Source: Rhodospirillales bacterium
Lineage (GTDB): Bacteria; Pseudomonadota; Alphaproteobacteria; ATCC43930; CGMCC-115725
Direction: 5' to 3'
Length of the DNA stretch: 64,000 nucleotides
NCBI GenBank assembly: GCA_028291405.1
Contig: JAQGID010000235.1
Location: 1 to 64,000 of the forward strand
Below are positions 24,319 through 33,579 of this stretch, one piece after another (within the stretch, counting starts at the first letter, position 1; every line of letters starts with the position of its first letter). The translations under genes and the position numbers were made by a program. The notes beneath the pieces are model-generated. The model was given only the letters and a program-made list of their open reading frames with translations, did not search any database and was not told the origin of the DNA.

Positions 24319-25791
24319 ATGGAGCGGCCTCTTACATCCGCGGATTTCCTCGTTTCGGACGGCGCCTTATCCTCACGGCCGACGACGGTGAGGTCGCTCG
24401 TTCTCGGCGCTGCGGTTGTGTTCTCGATCGCCGTCTTCCTGATCGACACCTACGTCATGTTCGATATTGCGATCGCCGTGCTCTATGTCGCGGTCGTCCT
24501 GGTATCGGCCAGCGCCTTCGATCGGCGCGGAATTCTCGTCGTCTCGGTGGCGTGCATGACGCTCACCGTCCTCAGCTTCGTCATTCAGCACGACACTTTC
24601 TATTCTGCCGAGTCGATAGGGCGCTGCTTCGTCAGCCTGTTGGCGATCGCAATCACGGCAATCCTCGCAGTGCGGATCCAATCGACCACGGCGACCTTGC
24701 GGAGCCAGGCCCAGCTTCTCGATCTCACGCACGATGCGATCTTCGTGCGCGACATGAACGACGTCATCACCTACTGGAACCGCGGCGCCGAGAAACTCTA
24801 CGGCTGGCCGGCGAGCGACGCCATGGGGCAGCTCTCGCGTCGGTTGGTCCAGACGCGCTTGCCGGCGCCGTACGACGAGGTGTTGGCGCAGCTGCTGCGA
24901 ACCGGGCGTTGGGAAGGCGAGCTCGTCCACACCAAGCGCGACGGGGCGACGGTGACGGTCGCGAGCCGCTGGTCGCTGCAGCGGGACGAAAGGGGCCAGC
25001 CCACCAGCATTCTCGAAACGAATACCGACATCGAGGAAACCAAGCAGGCGCAGGAGATCCTGGCAAGGACGCAGGCAGAGCTCGCGCATGTCTCCCGCGT
25101 CTCGACGATGGGCGAGCTGACGGCGTCGATTGCCCATGAGGTCAATCAGCCGCTTGCGGCGATCGTCACCAGCGGCGAGGCTTGCTTGCGATGGCTCGAT
25201 CGGGACGTGCCGCAGCTCGATGGCGTGAAGCGCGGCGTCGAGCGCATGATCGGCGATGGCCGACGCGCGAGCGAGGTCGTCCGCCGATTGCGGGCATTGT
25301 CGAGAAAGGGCGATTTGCAGAAGACCGCCGTCGACCTCAATGAGGTGATCGACGACGTTCTTCCGCTCATCCAGCGCGAAATTTTCAATCACCGAGTGGC
25401 GCTGGAGCTTGATCTTTCGACGAGCTTGCCGGCGGTGCCGGGTGATCGTGTTCAATTGCAGCAGGTCGTGATCAATTTATTGATGAACGCGATCCAGGCC
25501 ATGGCGACTCTCGCCGACGGTCGGCGCGAGCTGGTCCTCCGCTCGCGAGCGGAGGACGACGGTCAGGTGCTGGTCGCCATCCAGGATTCCGGTCCCGGCT
25601 TCGCTCCGGAAAGCGAAGATCAGCTTTTCAACGCGTTCTTCACGACCAAATCCGACGGGATGGGCATGGGGCTGTCGATCTGCCGTTCGATCATCGATGC
25701 CCACGGCGGCCATATCTGGGCATCTCGCGAAGCCGCTGGCGGCGCGACGTTCCAATTCGTCCTACCTTCGTCGACGGAAAGCGCGCCATGA
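24319..25791 (+). CDS. Membrane PAS sensor histidine kinase (FixL-like)
   Basis: A 490-residue two-component kinase. Four hydrophobic segments occupy about residues 28-115. A PAS domain follows ([28 protein letters not shown]) with its C-terminal PAC part. HisKA has the phospho-accepting His near residue 273 ([14 protein letters not shown]). The ATPase domain contains [18 protein letters not shown] and [12 protein letters not shown]. No haem-binding FixL signature was identified, so the signal is unknown. The ATG at 24319 is 232 bp from the divergent rpoH start. Its stop overlaps the response regulator gene by 4 bp, so the pair is clearly cognate. Confidence 0.92.
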   Translation: MERPLTSADFLVSDGALSSRPTTVRSLVLGAAVVFSIAVFLIDTYVMFDIAIAVLYVAVVLVSASAFDRRGILVVSVACMTLTVLSFVIQHDTFYSAESIGRCFVSLLAIAITAILAVRIQSTTATLRSQAQLLDLTHDAIFVRDMNDVITYWNRGAEKLYGWPASDAMGQLSRRLVQTRLPAPYDEVLAQLLRTGRWEGELVHTKRDGATVTVASRWSLQRDERGQPTSILETNTDIEETKQAQEILARTQAELAHVSRVSTMGELTASIAHEVNQPLAAIVTSGEACLRWLDRDVPQLDGVKRGVERMIGDGRRASEVVRRLRALSRKGDLQKTAVDLNEVIDDVLPLIQREIFNHRVALELDLSTSLPAVPGDRVQLQQVVINLLMNAIQAMATLADGRRELVLRSRAEDDGQVLVAIQDSGPGFAPESEDQLFNAFFTTKSDGMGMGLSICRSIIDAHGGHIWASREAAGGATFQFVLPSSTESAP

Positions 25792-26453
25792 TCAGCGAAC
25801 GATCGCCAGCGAACGGCCTGCTCCCCCCGACATCCATCGTCCTCATCGTCGACGACGATCCATCGTTGCGCGAGGCGCTCAGCGACCTGTTCCGGTCCGT
25901 CGGCTTGCATACGCAGTCTTTCGCCTCGGCTGCCGAATTGCTGCAGAACAAATTGCCTGATCTACCGAGCTGCCTGGTGCTCGACATCAGATTGCCCGGG
26001 TTGAGCGGATTGGATTTCCAGGCTCAGCTCGCGCGGTCGGGCATCCATATTCCGGTCATCATCATGACGGGCCACGGCGATATACCGATGTCGGTGCGCG
26101 CGATGAAGGCGGGCGCGGTCGATTTTCTCACCAAGCCGTTCCGCGACCAGGACATGCTGGACGCCGTCGCCCAGGCGATCGAGCGGGATCGTGGGAGACG
26201 CGAGAGCGAAAAGTCGGTCGTCGATCTGCGGCGCCTCTTCGAAATGCTGACGGCCCGCGAGCAGGAGGTCATGACCCTCGTCACGAAAGGGCTGATGAAC
26301 AAGCAGGCCGCCGCCGAAATCGGCCTCAGCGAGATCACGGTCAAGATTCATCGGGGGCACGTCATGAAAAAAATGGGCGCGCGATCGTTGGCGGAACTCG
26401 TACGAATGGCCGAGACTTTGGAGCTGCATGACCCGAAGAACCTTCGGTCATAA
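25788..26453 (+). CDS. FixJ-family response regulator
   Basis: A 221-residue regulator with an N-terminal receiver (acidic DDD at about 22-24, phospho-acceptor Asp66 in [20 protein letters not shown]) and a C-terminal LuxR-type helix-turn-helix ([37 protein letters not shown]). It is the cognate partner of the upstream PAS kinase, with a 4-bp overlap of start and stop. FixJ proteins activate promoters on phosphorylation, classically that of a FixK/FNR-type gene. Whether this pair feeds the FNR-type boxes at 52-63 kb cannot be told from here. Confidence 0.92.
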   Translation: MISERSPANGLLPPTSIVLIVDDDPSLREALSDLFRSVGLHTQSFASAAELLQNKLPDLPSCLVLDIRLPGLSGLDFQAQLARSGIHIPVIIMTGHGDIPMSVRAMKAGAVDFLTKPFRDQDMLDAVAQAIERDRGRRESEKSVVDLRRLFEMLTAREQEVMTLVTKGLMNKQAAAEIGLSEITVKIHRGHVMKKMGARSLAELVRMAETLELHDPKNLRS

Positions 26454-26537
26454 ACCTCTGTATAATTTTATATTCTCCAGCCGGACGTATCTTTACAACG
26501 CGAGATGGCCGCGCAGGCTCGTGCGGCGAACCGTCTA

Positions 26538-26936
26538 ATGACAGATCAGGATTTCCGCGTGTCCAATGTTCCCACGATTTCGATCATCGACGACGATTCG
26601 TCGGTTCGCGTCGCCATGGAAGATCTCGTGAACTCGCTCGGCTTCGTCGCGCACGCTTTCGAATGCGCCGGGGACTTTCTGCGCTCGCCCCAGATCGACA
26701 ATACCACGTGCTTGATTGCCGATGTCCAAATGCCGGGCATGAACGGGCTGGAGCTCCAGAGCGAGCTGCTGGCTCAAGGCCGCCGCATTCCGATCATCTT
26801 CATCACCGCCTTTCCCGACGTGCGCCTTCGGAAGCGCGCCGAAGCGGCGGGCGCAGTCGCGTTCCTCGAGAAGCCTTTCGACGGCTGCACCTTGGTCAGC
26901 ATTCTTCACACGGCCGTGAAAAGCGAGGACCAGTAA
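26538..26936 (+). CDS. Stand-alone receiver-domain protein (FixJ-type receiver)
   Basis: A receiver domain with no output domain: 132 residues from ATG 26538, with DDD at 18-20, phospho-acceptor Asp62 in IADVQMPG, the ITAF switch and LEKPF. It resembles the receiver half of FixJ proteins. An earlier in-frame start at 26505 would add 11 unremarkable residues. It follows the kinase-regulator pair by 84 bp, with an AT-rich stretch (TATAAT at 26461-26466) in the gap that could be a separate promoter. A likely role is a phosphate sink or a diguanylate/kinase-modulating partner for the kinase upstream; this is inference. Confidence 0.8.
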   Translation: MTDQDFRVSNVPTISIIDDDSSVRVAMEDLVNSLGFVAHAFECAGDFLRSPQIDNTTCLIADVQMPGMNGLELQSELLAQGRRIPIIFITAFPDVRLRKRAEAAGAVAFLEKPFDGCTLVSILHTAVKSEDQ

Positions 26937-27046
26937 TCCGCACGAGATGCGTCGGCTCGATACGGCCGGCGGCATTTTCCGGGATGACAGTTGCGATCCT
27001 CCGTGTCGGCACCGCGGCAGCCGCCGTCACGATCGTCGCGCCGGGG

Positions 27047-27062
27047 CGATACCTAGGTATCG
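27047..27062. promoter_or_regulatory. Perfect 16-bp palindrome upstream of AraC gene
   Basis: The sequence CGATACCTAGGTATCG is a perfect, uninterrupted palindrome in the 266-bp gap between the receiver gene and the AraC-type gene, 140 bp before the chosen AraC start. No transcription terminator T-run follows. It could be an operator for a dimeric regulator. Nothing else gene-like is seen in the gap. Confidence 0.4.
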
Positions 27063-27202
27063 ATGCATCACGCCAATATACGGGTTGAAGCAACCAATGT
27101 CGGATCGGCAGCTGGGATCTTCAACTCTATAAATTGTCCTCCAACAACGATTGCCGGCTCGCCAAAAAAAACGGCCGGTCTCGAAGCGCGAAGGGCAAGT
27201 CC

Positions 27203-28000
27203 ATGCTGAGCAATTCCATGCATAGCGGCGCATCGCATTCTATCGTTCGCCGAGCGAGCACTGAATCGCGCCGGGAAGACAGGCCGCCGTCATACGCTTT
27301 GGCCGACGCCCGGCGCGCCGTCGTGCCGACGAGCGTCGATCTCGGCGCAACATCCGAGGGCAGCCGGCGGACGGACGCGGAGCATACGGTTACGATCGCG
27401 TTGCCGCAGATGAGCATCATGCTTCGCGTTTCCGTCGCCGCGGGCGAGGAGGCGCGTCCGCGCGCCGCGAATACGTACGAATCCGAGCCGGGAATCGCGG
27501 TGAAGCCCGGTCGTGACCCGGAGATCTTCTATGTCGACGTTCGAGACGGCAGCCTGGCCGAGTTCTTCGAGGAGCTGGGCGAGCGCGCAGCCGCCAACGA
27601 GCGCGCGCGGCGCGTGCCGGAAGCTCGTGACGCGGTCACGATCGGGCAACCGAGAACGAAGGGTACGGCGCTTCCGAAGTGGCGGCTCAGGCGCGCTGTC
27701 GACTATATCGAAGCTCATTTCGGCGAGCCCGTCACCCTCGCCGATCTCGCCGGCTCCGTCGGTCTGACCCGCATGCATTTCGCTGCGCAATTCAGGGCAG
27801 CCACCGGCATTCGGCCGCACGAGTATCTTCTTCGCAAACGGATCGACCGCGCGCGGGAGCTGCTGGCAAGCTCCGAAGCGACGCTTATCGACGTCGCATT
27901 CAGCGTGGGGTTCCAGACGCAAGCGCATTTTACGACCGTATTCAAGCGCTTCGTCGGCGAGACGCCGTCCCAATGGCGTCGCGAGAGTCACCTTGAATAG
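27203..28000 (+). CDS. AraC-family transcriptional regulator
   Basis: A 265-residue regulator. The C-terminal about 100 residues form the double helix-turn-helix: LRRAVDYIEAHFGEPVTLADLAGSVGLTRMHF and LIDVAFSVGFQTQAHFTTVFKRFVGETPSQW. The N-terminal portion is poorly conserved and hydrophilic and contains no cupin fold that I can recognise, so the inducer is unknown. ATG 27203 is chosen because AAGGG lies 8 bp upstream; a TTG at 27134 would give a 23-residue extension. It precedes the RND adaptor gene by 171 bp on the same strand and is a plausible regulator of that pump. Confidence 0.85.
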   Translation: MLSNSMHSGASHSIVRRASTESRREDRPPSYALADARRAVVPTSVDLGATSEGSRRTDAEHTVTIALPQMSIMLRVSVAAGEEARPRAANTYESEPGIAVKPGRDPEIFYVDVRDGSLAEFFEELGERAAANERARRVPEARDAVTIGQPRTKGTALPKWRLRRAVDYIEAHFGEPVTLADLAGSVGLTRMHFAAQFRAATGIRPHEYLLRKRIDRARELLASSEATLIDVAFSVGFQTQAHFTTVFKRFVGETPSQWRRESHLE

Positions 28001-28171
28001 GCGGTCGCCGGACGAGTCCGGTGGTCTTCGAGAGCGCGCCGCCGCCGCGATTCAGCAGCCGCGAATCAATTCCATCAACGATCGATGAGACTCCGCAATC
28101 AGCCCTGCCTACATAGCGAATGTCTTGGGCCCGAGCCCAACGCCGACTTCCGAACGCGAAGGGGGTTTACG

Positions 28172-29329
28172 ATGATTGCCGAGCTGGCAAGAACCGGTCG
28201 CCGCGCGCGGATCGTCGTCGTCGCCACCGTCATCGTCGCCGCGTCCGCCGGCTACCTGCGCTGGCAGTCGCGCGCTGCGCCGATGCCGGGGGCTACCGCC
28301 TCGCCGACCGTGGCGTCTGTCCCGGCCGGCATCGCAACCGTCGCGCGACACGACGTCCCGGTCTATCTCAGCGGCCTCGGGACGGTGCAGGCTTTCAATA
28401 CGGTGACGATCAAGACGCGGGTCGACGGCGAGCTGCAGAAGGTCGCGTTCACCGAGGGGCAGGAGGTCAAGGCCGGCGATCTTCTCGCCAAGATCGACCC
28501 GCGTCCGTTTCAGGCGACGCTCGACCAAGCGGTCGCGAAGAAGACGCAGGACGAGGCGCAGCTCGCCAATGCTAAGCTCGACCTGACGCGCTTTGCCAAT
28601 CTTGCGACGCGCGACTATGCGACGAAGCAGCAGCTCGATACCCAGCGGGCGTTGGTGGCGCAGCTCGAGGCGCAAATCGAGGGCGATCAGGCGTCGATCG
28701 ACAGCGCGCAGACGCAGCTTGATTATACGACGATCACCTCGCCGCTCGCCGGACGGACCGGCATCCGGCTCGTCGACCAGGGAAACATCGTGCACGCGAC
28801 GGACACGACCGGCCTTGTCGTCGTGACGCAGCTCCAGCCGATCTCCGTCATCTTCACGCTGCCCGAGGATCAGCTCGCGTCGGTCAAGGCGGCGATGGCT
28901 CCTGGTCCGGCGTCGATCGCCGCGACGACCCGCGACGGCAAGCGGCTGCTCGCCCAAGGCACGCTCGCGCTCGTCGACAACGAGATCGACCAGAGCACCG
29001 GCACGATTCGCCTCAAGGGCACCTTCGCCAATCGCAACGGCACGCTGTGGCCGGGCGAGTTCGTCAACGTACGCCTGCTCGCGCAAACCGCGCACAACGT
29101 CGTGACGATTCCCTCGGGCGCGCTGCAGCGGGGGCCGGCTGGCTATTATGCCTATGTCGTCAAATCGGACGGCACGGTGGAGATGCGGCCGCTGCAGGTG
29201 GGTCAGATCGACGACGACCTTGCCGTCGTCGATGCGGGCGTCGACGCCGGCGAGAAGGTCGTCACGAGCGGGCAATACCGCCTCCGGCCGGGCGCTCGCG
29301 TCGTGGCGGACAATAGCGCCCACACGTAG
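28172..29329 (+). CDS. RND efflux periplasmic adaptor (MdtA-like)
   Basis: A membrane-fusion protein of 385 residues. An N-terminal membrane anchor (IVVVATVIVAASAGYL) is followed by the lipoyl/beta-barrel/hairpin layout: VPVYLSGLGTVQAFNTVTIKTRVDGELQKVAFTEGQEVKAGDLLAKIDPRPFQATL is the lipoyl half-motif and start of the alpha-hairpin, and TITSPLAGRTGIRLVDQGN the return. The sequence GTVQAFNTVTI and LDNEIDQSTGTIRLKG are typical of MdtA. ATG 28172 has AAGGGGG 6-12 bp upstream. It links the inner-membrane pump encoded 54 bp downstream to an outer-membrane channel. Confidence 0.92.
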   Translation: MIAELARTGRRARIVVVATVIVAASAGYLRWQSRAAPMPGATASPTVASVPAGIATVARHDVPVYLSGLGTVQAFNTVTIKTRVDGELQKVAFTEGQEVKAGDLLAKIDPRPFQATLDQAVAKKTQDEAQLANAKLDLTRFANLATRDYATKQQLDTQRALVAQLEAQIEGDQASIDSAQTQLDYTTITSPLAGRTGIRLVDQGNIVHATDTTGLVVVTQLQPISVIFTLPEDQLASVKAAMAPGPASIAATTRDGKRLLAQGTLALVDNEIDQSTGTIRLKGTFANRNGTLWPGEFVNVRLLAQTAHNVVTIPSGALQRGPAGYYAYVVKSDGTVEMRPLQVGQIDDDLAVVDAGVDAGEKVVTSGQYRLRPGARVVADNSAHT

Positions 29330-29383
29330 CGCTTATCCCGAGGATGAGCGCGCAGTGGGGCCGGCGTCGCGGAAGGTGAACGG

Positions 29384-32300
29384 ATGAACATTTCGCAGAG
29401 CTTCATCGAGCGGCCGATCGCGACGTCGCTGATCATGGCGGGGATTCTGCTGGTCGGTGTGGCCGCCTATCCTCTGCTCCCGGTGGCGCCCCTGCCGCAA
29501 GTCGATTTCCCGACCATCCAAGTGTCGGCGCAGCTTCCCGGCGCAAGTCCCGAGACGATCGCGTCGTCGGTGACGCAGCCGCTCGAGCGGCAATTCGGTC
29601 AGATCCCCGGCGTCACGCAGATGACCTCTAGCAGCACGCTGGGCAACAGCGCGATCACCGTGCAATTCGATCTCGGCCGCAACATCGACGGCGCGGCCCA
29701 GGACATCCAGACGGCGATCAACGCCGCCGGCGGTCAGCTCCCGAAAGACCTGCCGTCGCCGCCGACCTATCGCAAGATCAATCCGGCGGACGCGCCCGTT
29801 CTCATTCTTGCGCTGACCTCGGACGCTCTGCCGATGATCCAGGTCGACGATTACGCCGAAAATATTCTCGCGCAGCATATCAGCCAGATCTCGGGCGTCG
29901 CCCAGGTGACGATCGGCGGCCAGCAGAAGCCGGCGGTGCGCATCCAGGTGGATCCCGCGAAAGTCGCTTCGCTGGGCCTATCGCTCGAGGACCTTCGCGC
30001 CGTCATCACCATCGCCACCACCGACAGCCCGAAGGGCAGCATCGACGGAGCTACCCGGAGCTTCACGATCTACGACAACGACCAGGAGCTGAAGGCCGCG
30101 CCGTGGAACGACATCGTCGTCGCCTACAAGAACGGCGCTCCCGTCCGGGTGCGCGACATCGGCCGTGCGGTCGACGGTCCCGAGAATGTCCGGCTCGCCG
30201 CGTGGGCGCAGGGCAAGCCGGCCATCCTCCTGCCGGTCTACAAGCTGCCGGGGGCCAACGTCATCGAGACGGTGGATCGCATCAAGTCCGCCCTGCCGCA
30301 GCTCCGCACGGCGATACCGCCGGTCGTGAATATCGACGTCCTGAGCGACCGGACTCAGACGATCCGTGCGGCGGTCGCCGACGTGCAATTCACCCTCGTC
30401 CTCACGATCGGTCTCGTCGTGATGGTGATCTTTCTTTTTCTGCGCAATCTGTGGGCGACGGTGATCCCCAGCATCGCCGTGCCACTGGCGCTCGTCGGGA
30501 CCTTTGGGCTGATGTATATCCTCGGCTATAGCCTCGACAATCTATCGCTGATGGCGCTGACCATCGCCGTCGGCTTCGTCGAGGACGATGCGATCGTGAT
30601 GCTCGAGAATATCCATCGCCATATCGAGGACGGGCTCGGTCCGATGGAGGCCGCGATCAAGGGAGCCGGCGAGATCGGCTTCACCATCATCTCGATCAGC
30701 CTCTCGCTCATCGCCGTGTTCATCCCGCTGCTGCTGATGGGCGGCATCGTCGGCCGGCTGTTCCGTGAGTTTGCGGTGACCGTGGCGATGACGATCGTCG
30801 TCTCGGCCGTCGTCTCGCTGACCTTGACGCCGATGATGTGCTCGCGGTTCATGCGCAGCGAGCGGGATGTCCGGCACGGCCATCTGTATATGCTCTCCGA
30901 GCGCTTCTTTGACCTGCTGCTCGCCGGCTACCGCCGCGGTCTCGATGCCGCGCTTCGGCATCGCCGCACGACCTTGGTCGTCTTCCTTGCGACCCTCGTC
31001 GCGACCGCCTATCTCTTCGTCGCCATTCCCAAGGGCTTCTTCCCGCAGGAGGACACCGGTTTCATCATCGGCACGTCGGAGGCGGCGCAGGACGTCTCCT
31101 TCATCGAGATGCTGCGCCGCGAGCGTGCGATCGCCGACGTCGTCGCCAAGGATCCCGACGTCGCCACCGTCGGGATGAGCGTCGGCGCCGGCGGCGCGCA
31201 GACCCAGAACAACGGCCGGCTCCTCATCACCCTGAAACCGCGCGACGAGCGGAAAGCCTCTGCCGACCAGGTCATCCGGCGGCTGGCGCCGCAACTCGCC
31301 AAGGTCGAGGGCATCGCCCTCTTCCTGCAAGTGGCGCAGGACATCAACGTCGGCGGGCGGTTGGCGCGCACGCAGTACCAGTACACGCTGCAGGATGCCG
31401 ATCTCGACGAGCTCGATCAATGGGCGCCGAAGATCTTCGCCAAGCTGAAAACGCTGCCGGAAATCCGCGATGTCGCGACCGACGAGCAGACCGGCGGTGC
31501 GACCCTGACCTTGACGATCGACCGTGACCAGGCGGCGCGCTTCGGCATCCAGCCGCAGCTGATCGACGACACGCTCTACGACGCGTTCGGGCAGCGCGAG
31601 GTGACGCAGTATTTCACGCAGCTCAACAGCTATCACGTCGTGCTGGAAGTCCTGCCCGAGCTGCAGAGCCAGCCGAGCGCGCTCGACGCGATCTATGTGA
31701 ATTCGCCGACCACGGGCCAGCAGGTTCCGCTCAGCACGCTCGTCAAATGGACGACGCAGCCGACGACGTTTCTCTCGATCAACCACCAGGGCCAGTTTCC
31801 CTCGGTGACGCTGTCGTTCAACCTCGCCCCGGGCGTCGCCCTGGGTCAGGCGACCCAGGCGATCGCCGATGTCGAGGCACAGCTCGGCGTCCCGGCGTCG
31901 CTGAGTGGCGCCTTCCAGGGCAATGCTCAGGCGTTTCAGGCCTCGCTCGCCAGCGAGCCCTATCTCGTCGCGGCGGCGATCATCGTCATCTACATCATCC
32001 TCGGCGTTCTTTATGAGAGCTACGTGCATCCGCTGACGATCCTCTCGACGCTGCCGTCGGCCGGACTCGGCGCGCTGCTGACCTTGATGGTGTTCGGCTT
32101 CGACTTCAGCCTGATCGCCCTGATCGGCATCATTCTGCTGATCGGCATCGTCAAGAAGAACGGCATCATGCTCGTCGACTTCGCGATCGAGGCGGAGCGC
32201 CATCGCGGCCTTTTGCCGGAGGCGGCAATCCGCGAGGCGTGTCTCCTTCGATTCCGGCCGATCATGATGACGACGATGGCGGCGCTCTTGGGCGGCGTTC

Positions 32301-32500
32301 CGCTGATGGTGGGCAACGGTACTGGCGCCGAGATCCGCCAGCCGCTCGGCTATGCCATGGTGGGCGGTCTCATCGTCAGCCAGGCGCTGACGCTCTTCAC
32401 GACGCCGATCGTCTACCTCTATCTGGACGGGGTGAACGCATGGCTCGGGCGGCGCAAAGCGGCCAAGAAGGTCGCTCCCGCCTACGGAGCTGCCGAATGA
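29384..32500 (+). CDS. RND multidrug efflux permease (MdtB/MdtC-like)
   Basis: An inner-membrane proton-driven pump of 1038 residues, the usual HAE-1 length. It starts MNISQSFIERPIATSLIMAGILLVG; the first porter region holds PQVDFPTIQVSAQLPGASPETIASSV. Transmembrane segment 4 has VGFVEDDAIVMLENIHRH, corresponding to the proton-relay aspartates, and the second half repeats the fold (GIVKKNGIMLVDFAIEAE). The pattern VEDDAIVMLENI with a single permease is typical of MdtB-like pumps, which in enterobacteria work as MdtB/MdtC heterotrimers; here only one is encoded. Cargo is unknown. A NodT-type outer-membrane factor lies 1.1 kb downstream on the opposite strand. Confidence 0.93.
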   Translation: MNISQSFIERPIATSLIMAGILLVGVAAYPLLPVAPLPQVDFPTIQVSAQLPGASPETIASSVTQPLERQFGQIPGVTQMTSSSTLGNSAITVQFDLGRNIDGAAQDIQTAINAAGGQLPKDLPSPPTYRKINPADAPVLILALTSDALPMIQVDDYAENILAQHISQISGVAQVTIGGQQKPAVRIQVDPAKVASLGLSLEDLRAVITIATTDSPKGSIDGATRSFTIYDNDQELKAAPWNDIVVAYKNGAPVRVRDIGRAVDGPENVRLAAWAQGKPAILLPVYKLPGANVIETVDRIKSALPQLRTAIPPVVNIDVLSDRTQTIRAAVADVQFTLVLTIGLVVMVIFLFLRNLWATVIPSIAVPLALVGTFGLMYILGYSLDNLSLMALTIAVGFVEDDAIVMLENIHRHIEDGLGPMEAAIKGAGEIGFTIISISLSLIAVFIPLLLMGGIVGRLFREFAVTVAMTIVVSAVVSLTLTPMMCSRFMRSERDVRHGHLYMLSERFFDLLLAGYRRGLDAALRHRRTTLVVFLATLVATAYLFVAIPKGFFPQEDTGFIIGTSEAAQDVSFIEMLRRERAIADVVAKDPDVATVGMSVGAGGAQTQNNGRLLITLKPRDERKASADQVIRRLAPQLAKVEGIALFLQVAQDINVGGRLARTQYQYTLQDADLDELDQWAPKIFAKLKTLPEIRDVATDEQTGGATLTLTIDRDQAARFGIQPQLIDDTLYDAFGQREVTQYFTQLNSYHVVLEVLPELQSQPSALDAIYVNSPTTGQQVPLSTLVKWTTQPTTFLSINHQGQFPSVTLSFNLAPGVALGQATQAIADVEAQLGVPASLSGAFQGNAQAFQASLASEPYLVAAAIIVIYIILGVLYESYVHPLTILSTLPSAGLGALLTLMVFGFDFSLIALIGIILLIGIVKKNGIMLVDFAIEAERHRGLLPEAAIREACLLRFRPIMMTTMAALLGGVPLMVGNGTGAEIRQPLGYAMVGGLIVSQALTLFTTPIVYLYLDGVNAWLGRRKAAKKVAPAYGAAE

Positions 32501-32555
32501 TCGCCGGATCGGCCTGCGGGATGCGGGCGCGCCCTTCGGCCGCAGGGCTTCGCGC

Positions 32556-32641
32556 GATGCTGCTATGCAGCATCATCGGGGAGATTCTCCGTTCACGCTG
32601 CCAAATATCTAAAGCTTGACATTGTTGCAGTGCTGCATAGT
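32556..32641 (+). promoter_or_regulatory. Inverted repeats and possible promoter before AraC gene
   Basis: The 184-bp gap between pump and AraC genes contains GATGCTGC-TAT-GCAGCATC (32556-32574), an 8-bp-arm palindrome, and 53 bp later TGCAG-TG-CTGCA (32627-32638). Both share the GCAG/CTGC core. A perfect -35 hexamer TTGACA (32616-32621) lies between them, with a weak CATAGT (32636-32641) as the only -10 candidate at short spacing. The second palindrome would overlap the promoter, as expected of an autoregulatory operator. The first may also act as a hairpin after the pump gene. Confidence 0.4.
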
Positions 32642-32684
32642 TCACCGCGGCACGCCGCCTAGAGCGAGAGACGAGGTGCAGAGC

Positions 32685-33566
32685 ATGCCACAATCATCGC
32701 AGGCCCGTGTCGTCATCAACCCAGGCGAGCTAGCGAAGCGCCAAGCGGCGAGCTGGCGCGGTCTCGACGCCGAGATCGTGCAGTTCCCCGGAAATGACGC
32801 GTCCATCTACGAGTTCCGCGCGAACGCGCATCTCTTCATCGCCTGCCAGCGCGCGTCCCGCACCGCCGGCGAGACGCATATCGAGGGGCTGCGACCCTCG
32901 ACGCTGCGCGACTTCAGCCGCAAGATGCTCTTCGTCCCGGCCGACCACGGGTTCAAGGGCCGTTTCGTGCCGCGCATCCCGTTGCGGACGACGTATTTCT
33001 ATATCGACCCGTCTCGGCTCGCGGTCGACCCAGAGCTGGATTTTTCCAGCATCGCATTCACGCCGCGCCTCTTCTTCGACGATCCCGTGCTGTGGAGCAC
33101 AGCCGAAAAGCTGATCGCGCTGATCGAAAGCCCGGGCGAAGGGACGCGTCTCTACGCCGAGGCGCTGGGCGCCGTGCTCGCGGTCGAGCTGGTTCGGCTG
33201 GAACGCGGTACGCCGGGGGCCTCGACCGCGGCGACACGCGGCGGCCTCGCCGGTTGGCAGCGCCGTGCCGCCTGCGATTACATCGAGGAGCATCTCGCCG
33301 AGGACGTCGCGCTGGCCGACCTTGCCGCCGTCGCCAAGTTGAGCCCGGCGCATTTCTGCCGCGCCTTCAAGCGCTCCGTCGGCCTGCCGCCGCATCGCTA
33401 TCAGCTGCAGCGCCGCATCGAGCAGGCGAAGACCTTGCTCGCCGATGCGGAGACGCCGGTGCTGAATGTCGCGCTCGCCTGCGGCTTCGGATTCTCGAGC
33501 AATTTCACGCAAGCCTTCCGCAAGGTGACCGGCGTCACGCCGCGCGAGTTCAGACGAGGCTTGTAA
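32685..33566 (+). CDS. AraC-family transcriptional regulator
   Basis: A 293-residue regulator with the C-terminal AraC double helix-turn-helix: AACDYIEEHLAEDVALADLAAVAKLSPAHFCRAFKRSVGLPPHRY and VLNVALACGFGFSSNFTQAFRKVTGVTPREFRR. The N-terminal 170 residues resemble the sensing part of regulators that precede efflux or detoxification genes, but no ligand is recognised. ATG 32685 has GAGAGACGAGG upstream; a TTG at 32616 would read through the promoter-like TTGACA and is rejected. It is convergent with the NodT gene (13 bp between stops) and lies just downstream of the pump. The repeat pair upstream of it suggests autoregulation. Confidence 0.88.
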   Translation: MPQSSQARVVINPGELAKRQAASWRGLDAEIVQFPGNDASIYEFRANAHLFIACQRASRTAGETHIEGLRPSTLRDFSRKMLFVPADHGFKGRFVPRIPLRTTYFYIDPSRLAVDPELDFSSIAFTPRLFFDDPVLWSTAEKLIALIESPGEGTRLYAEALGAVLAVELVRLERGTPGASTAATRGGLAGWQRRAACDYIEEHLAEDVALADLAAVAKLSPAHFCRAFKRSVGLPPHRYQLQRRIEQAKTLLADAETPVLNVALACGFGFSSNFTQAFRKVTGVTPREFRRGL

Positions 33567-33579
33567 CCCCCGGGCACGC

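Noticed and set aside
26461-26466. TATAAT as a strong promoter before the receiver gene
   Set aside because: No matching -35 hexamer at 16-18 bp, so it is mentioned only as a possibility.
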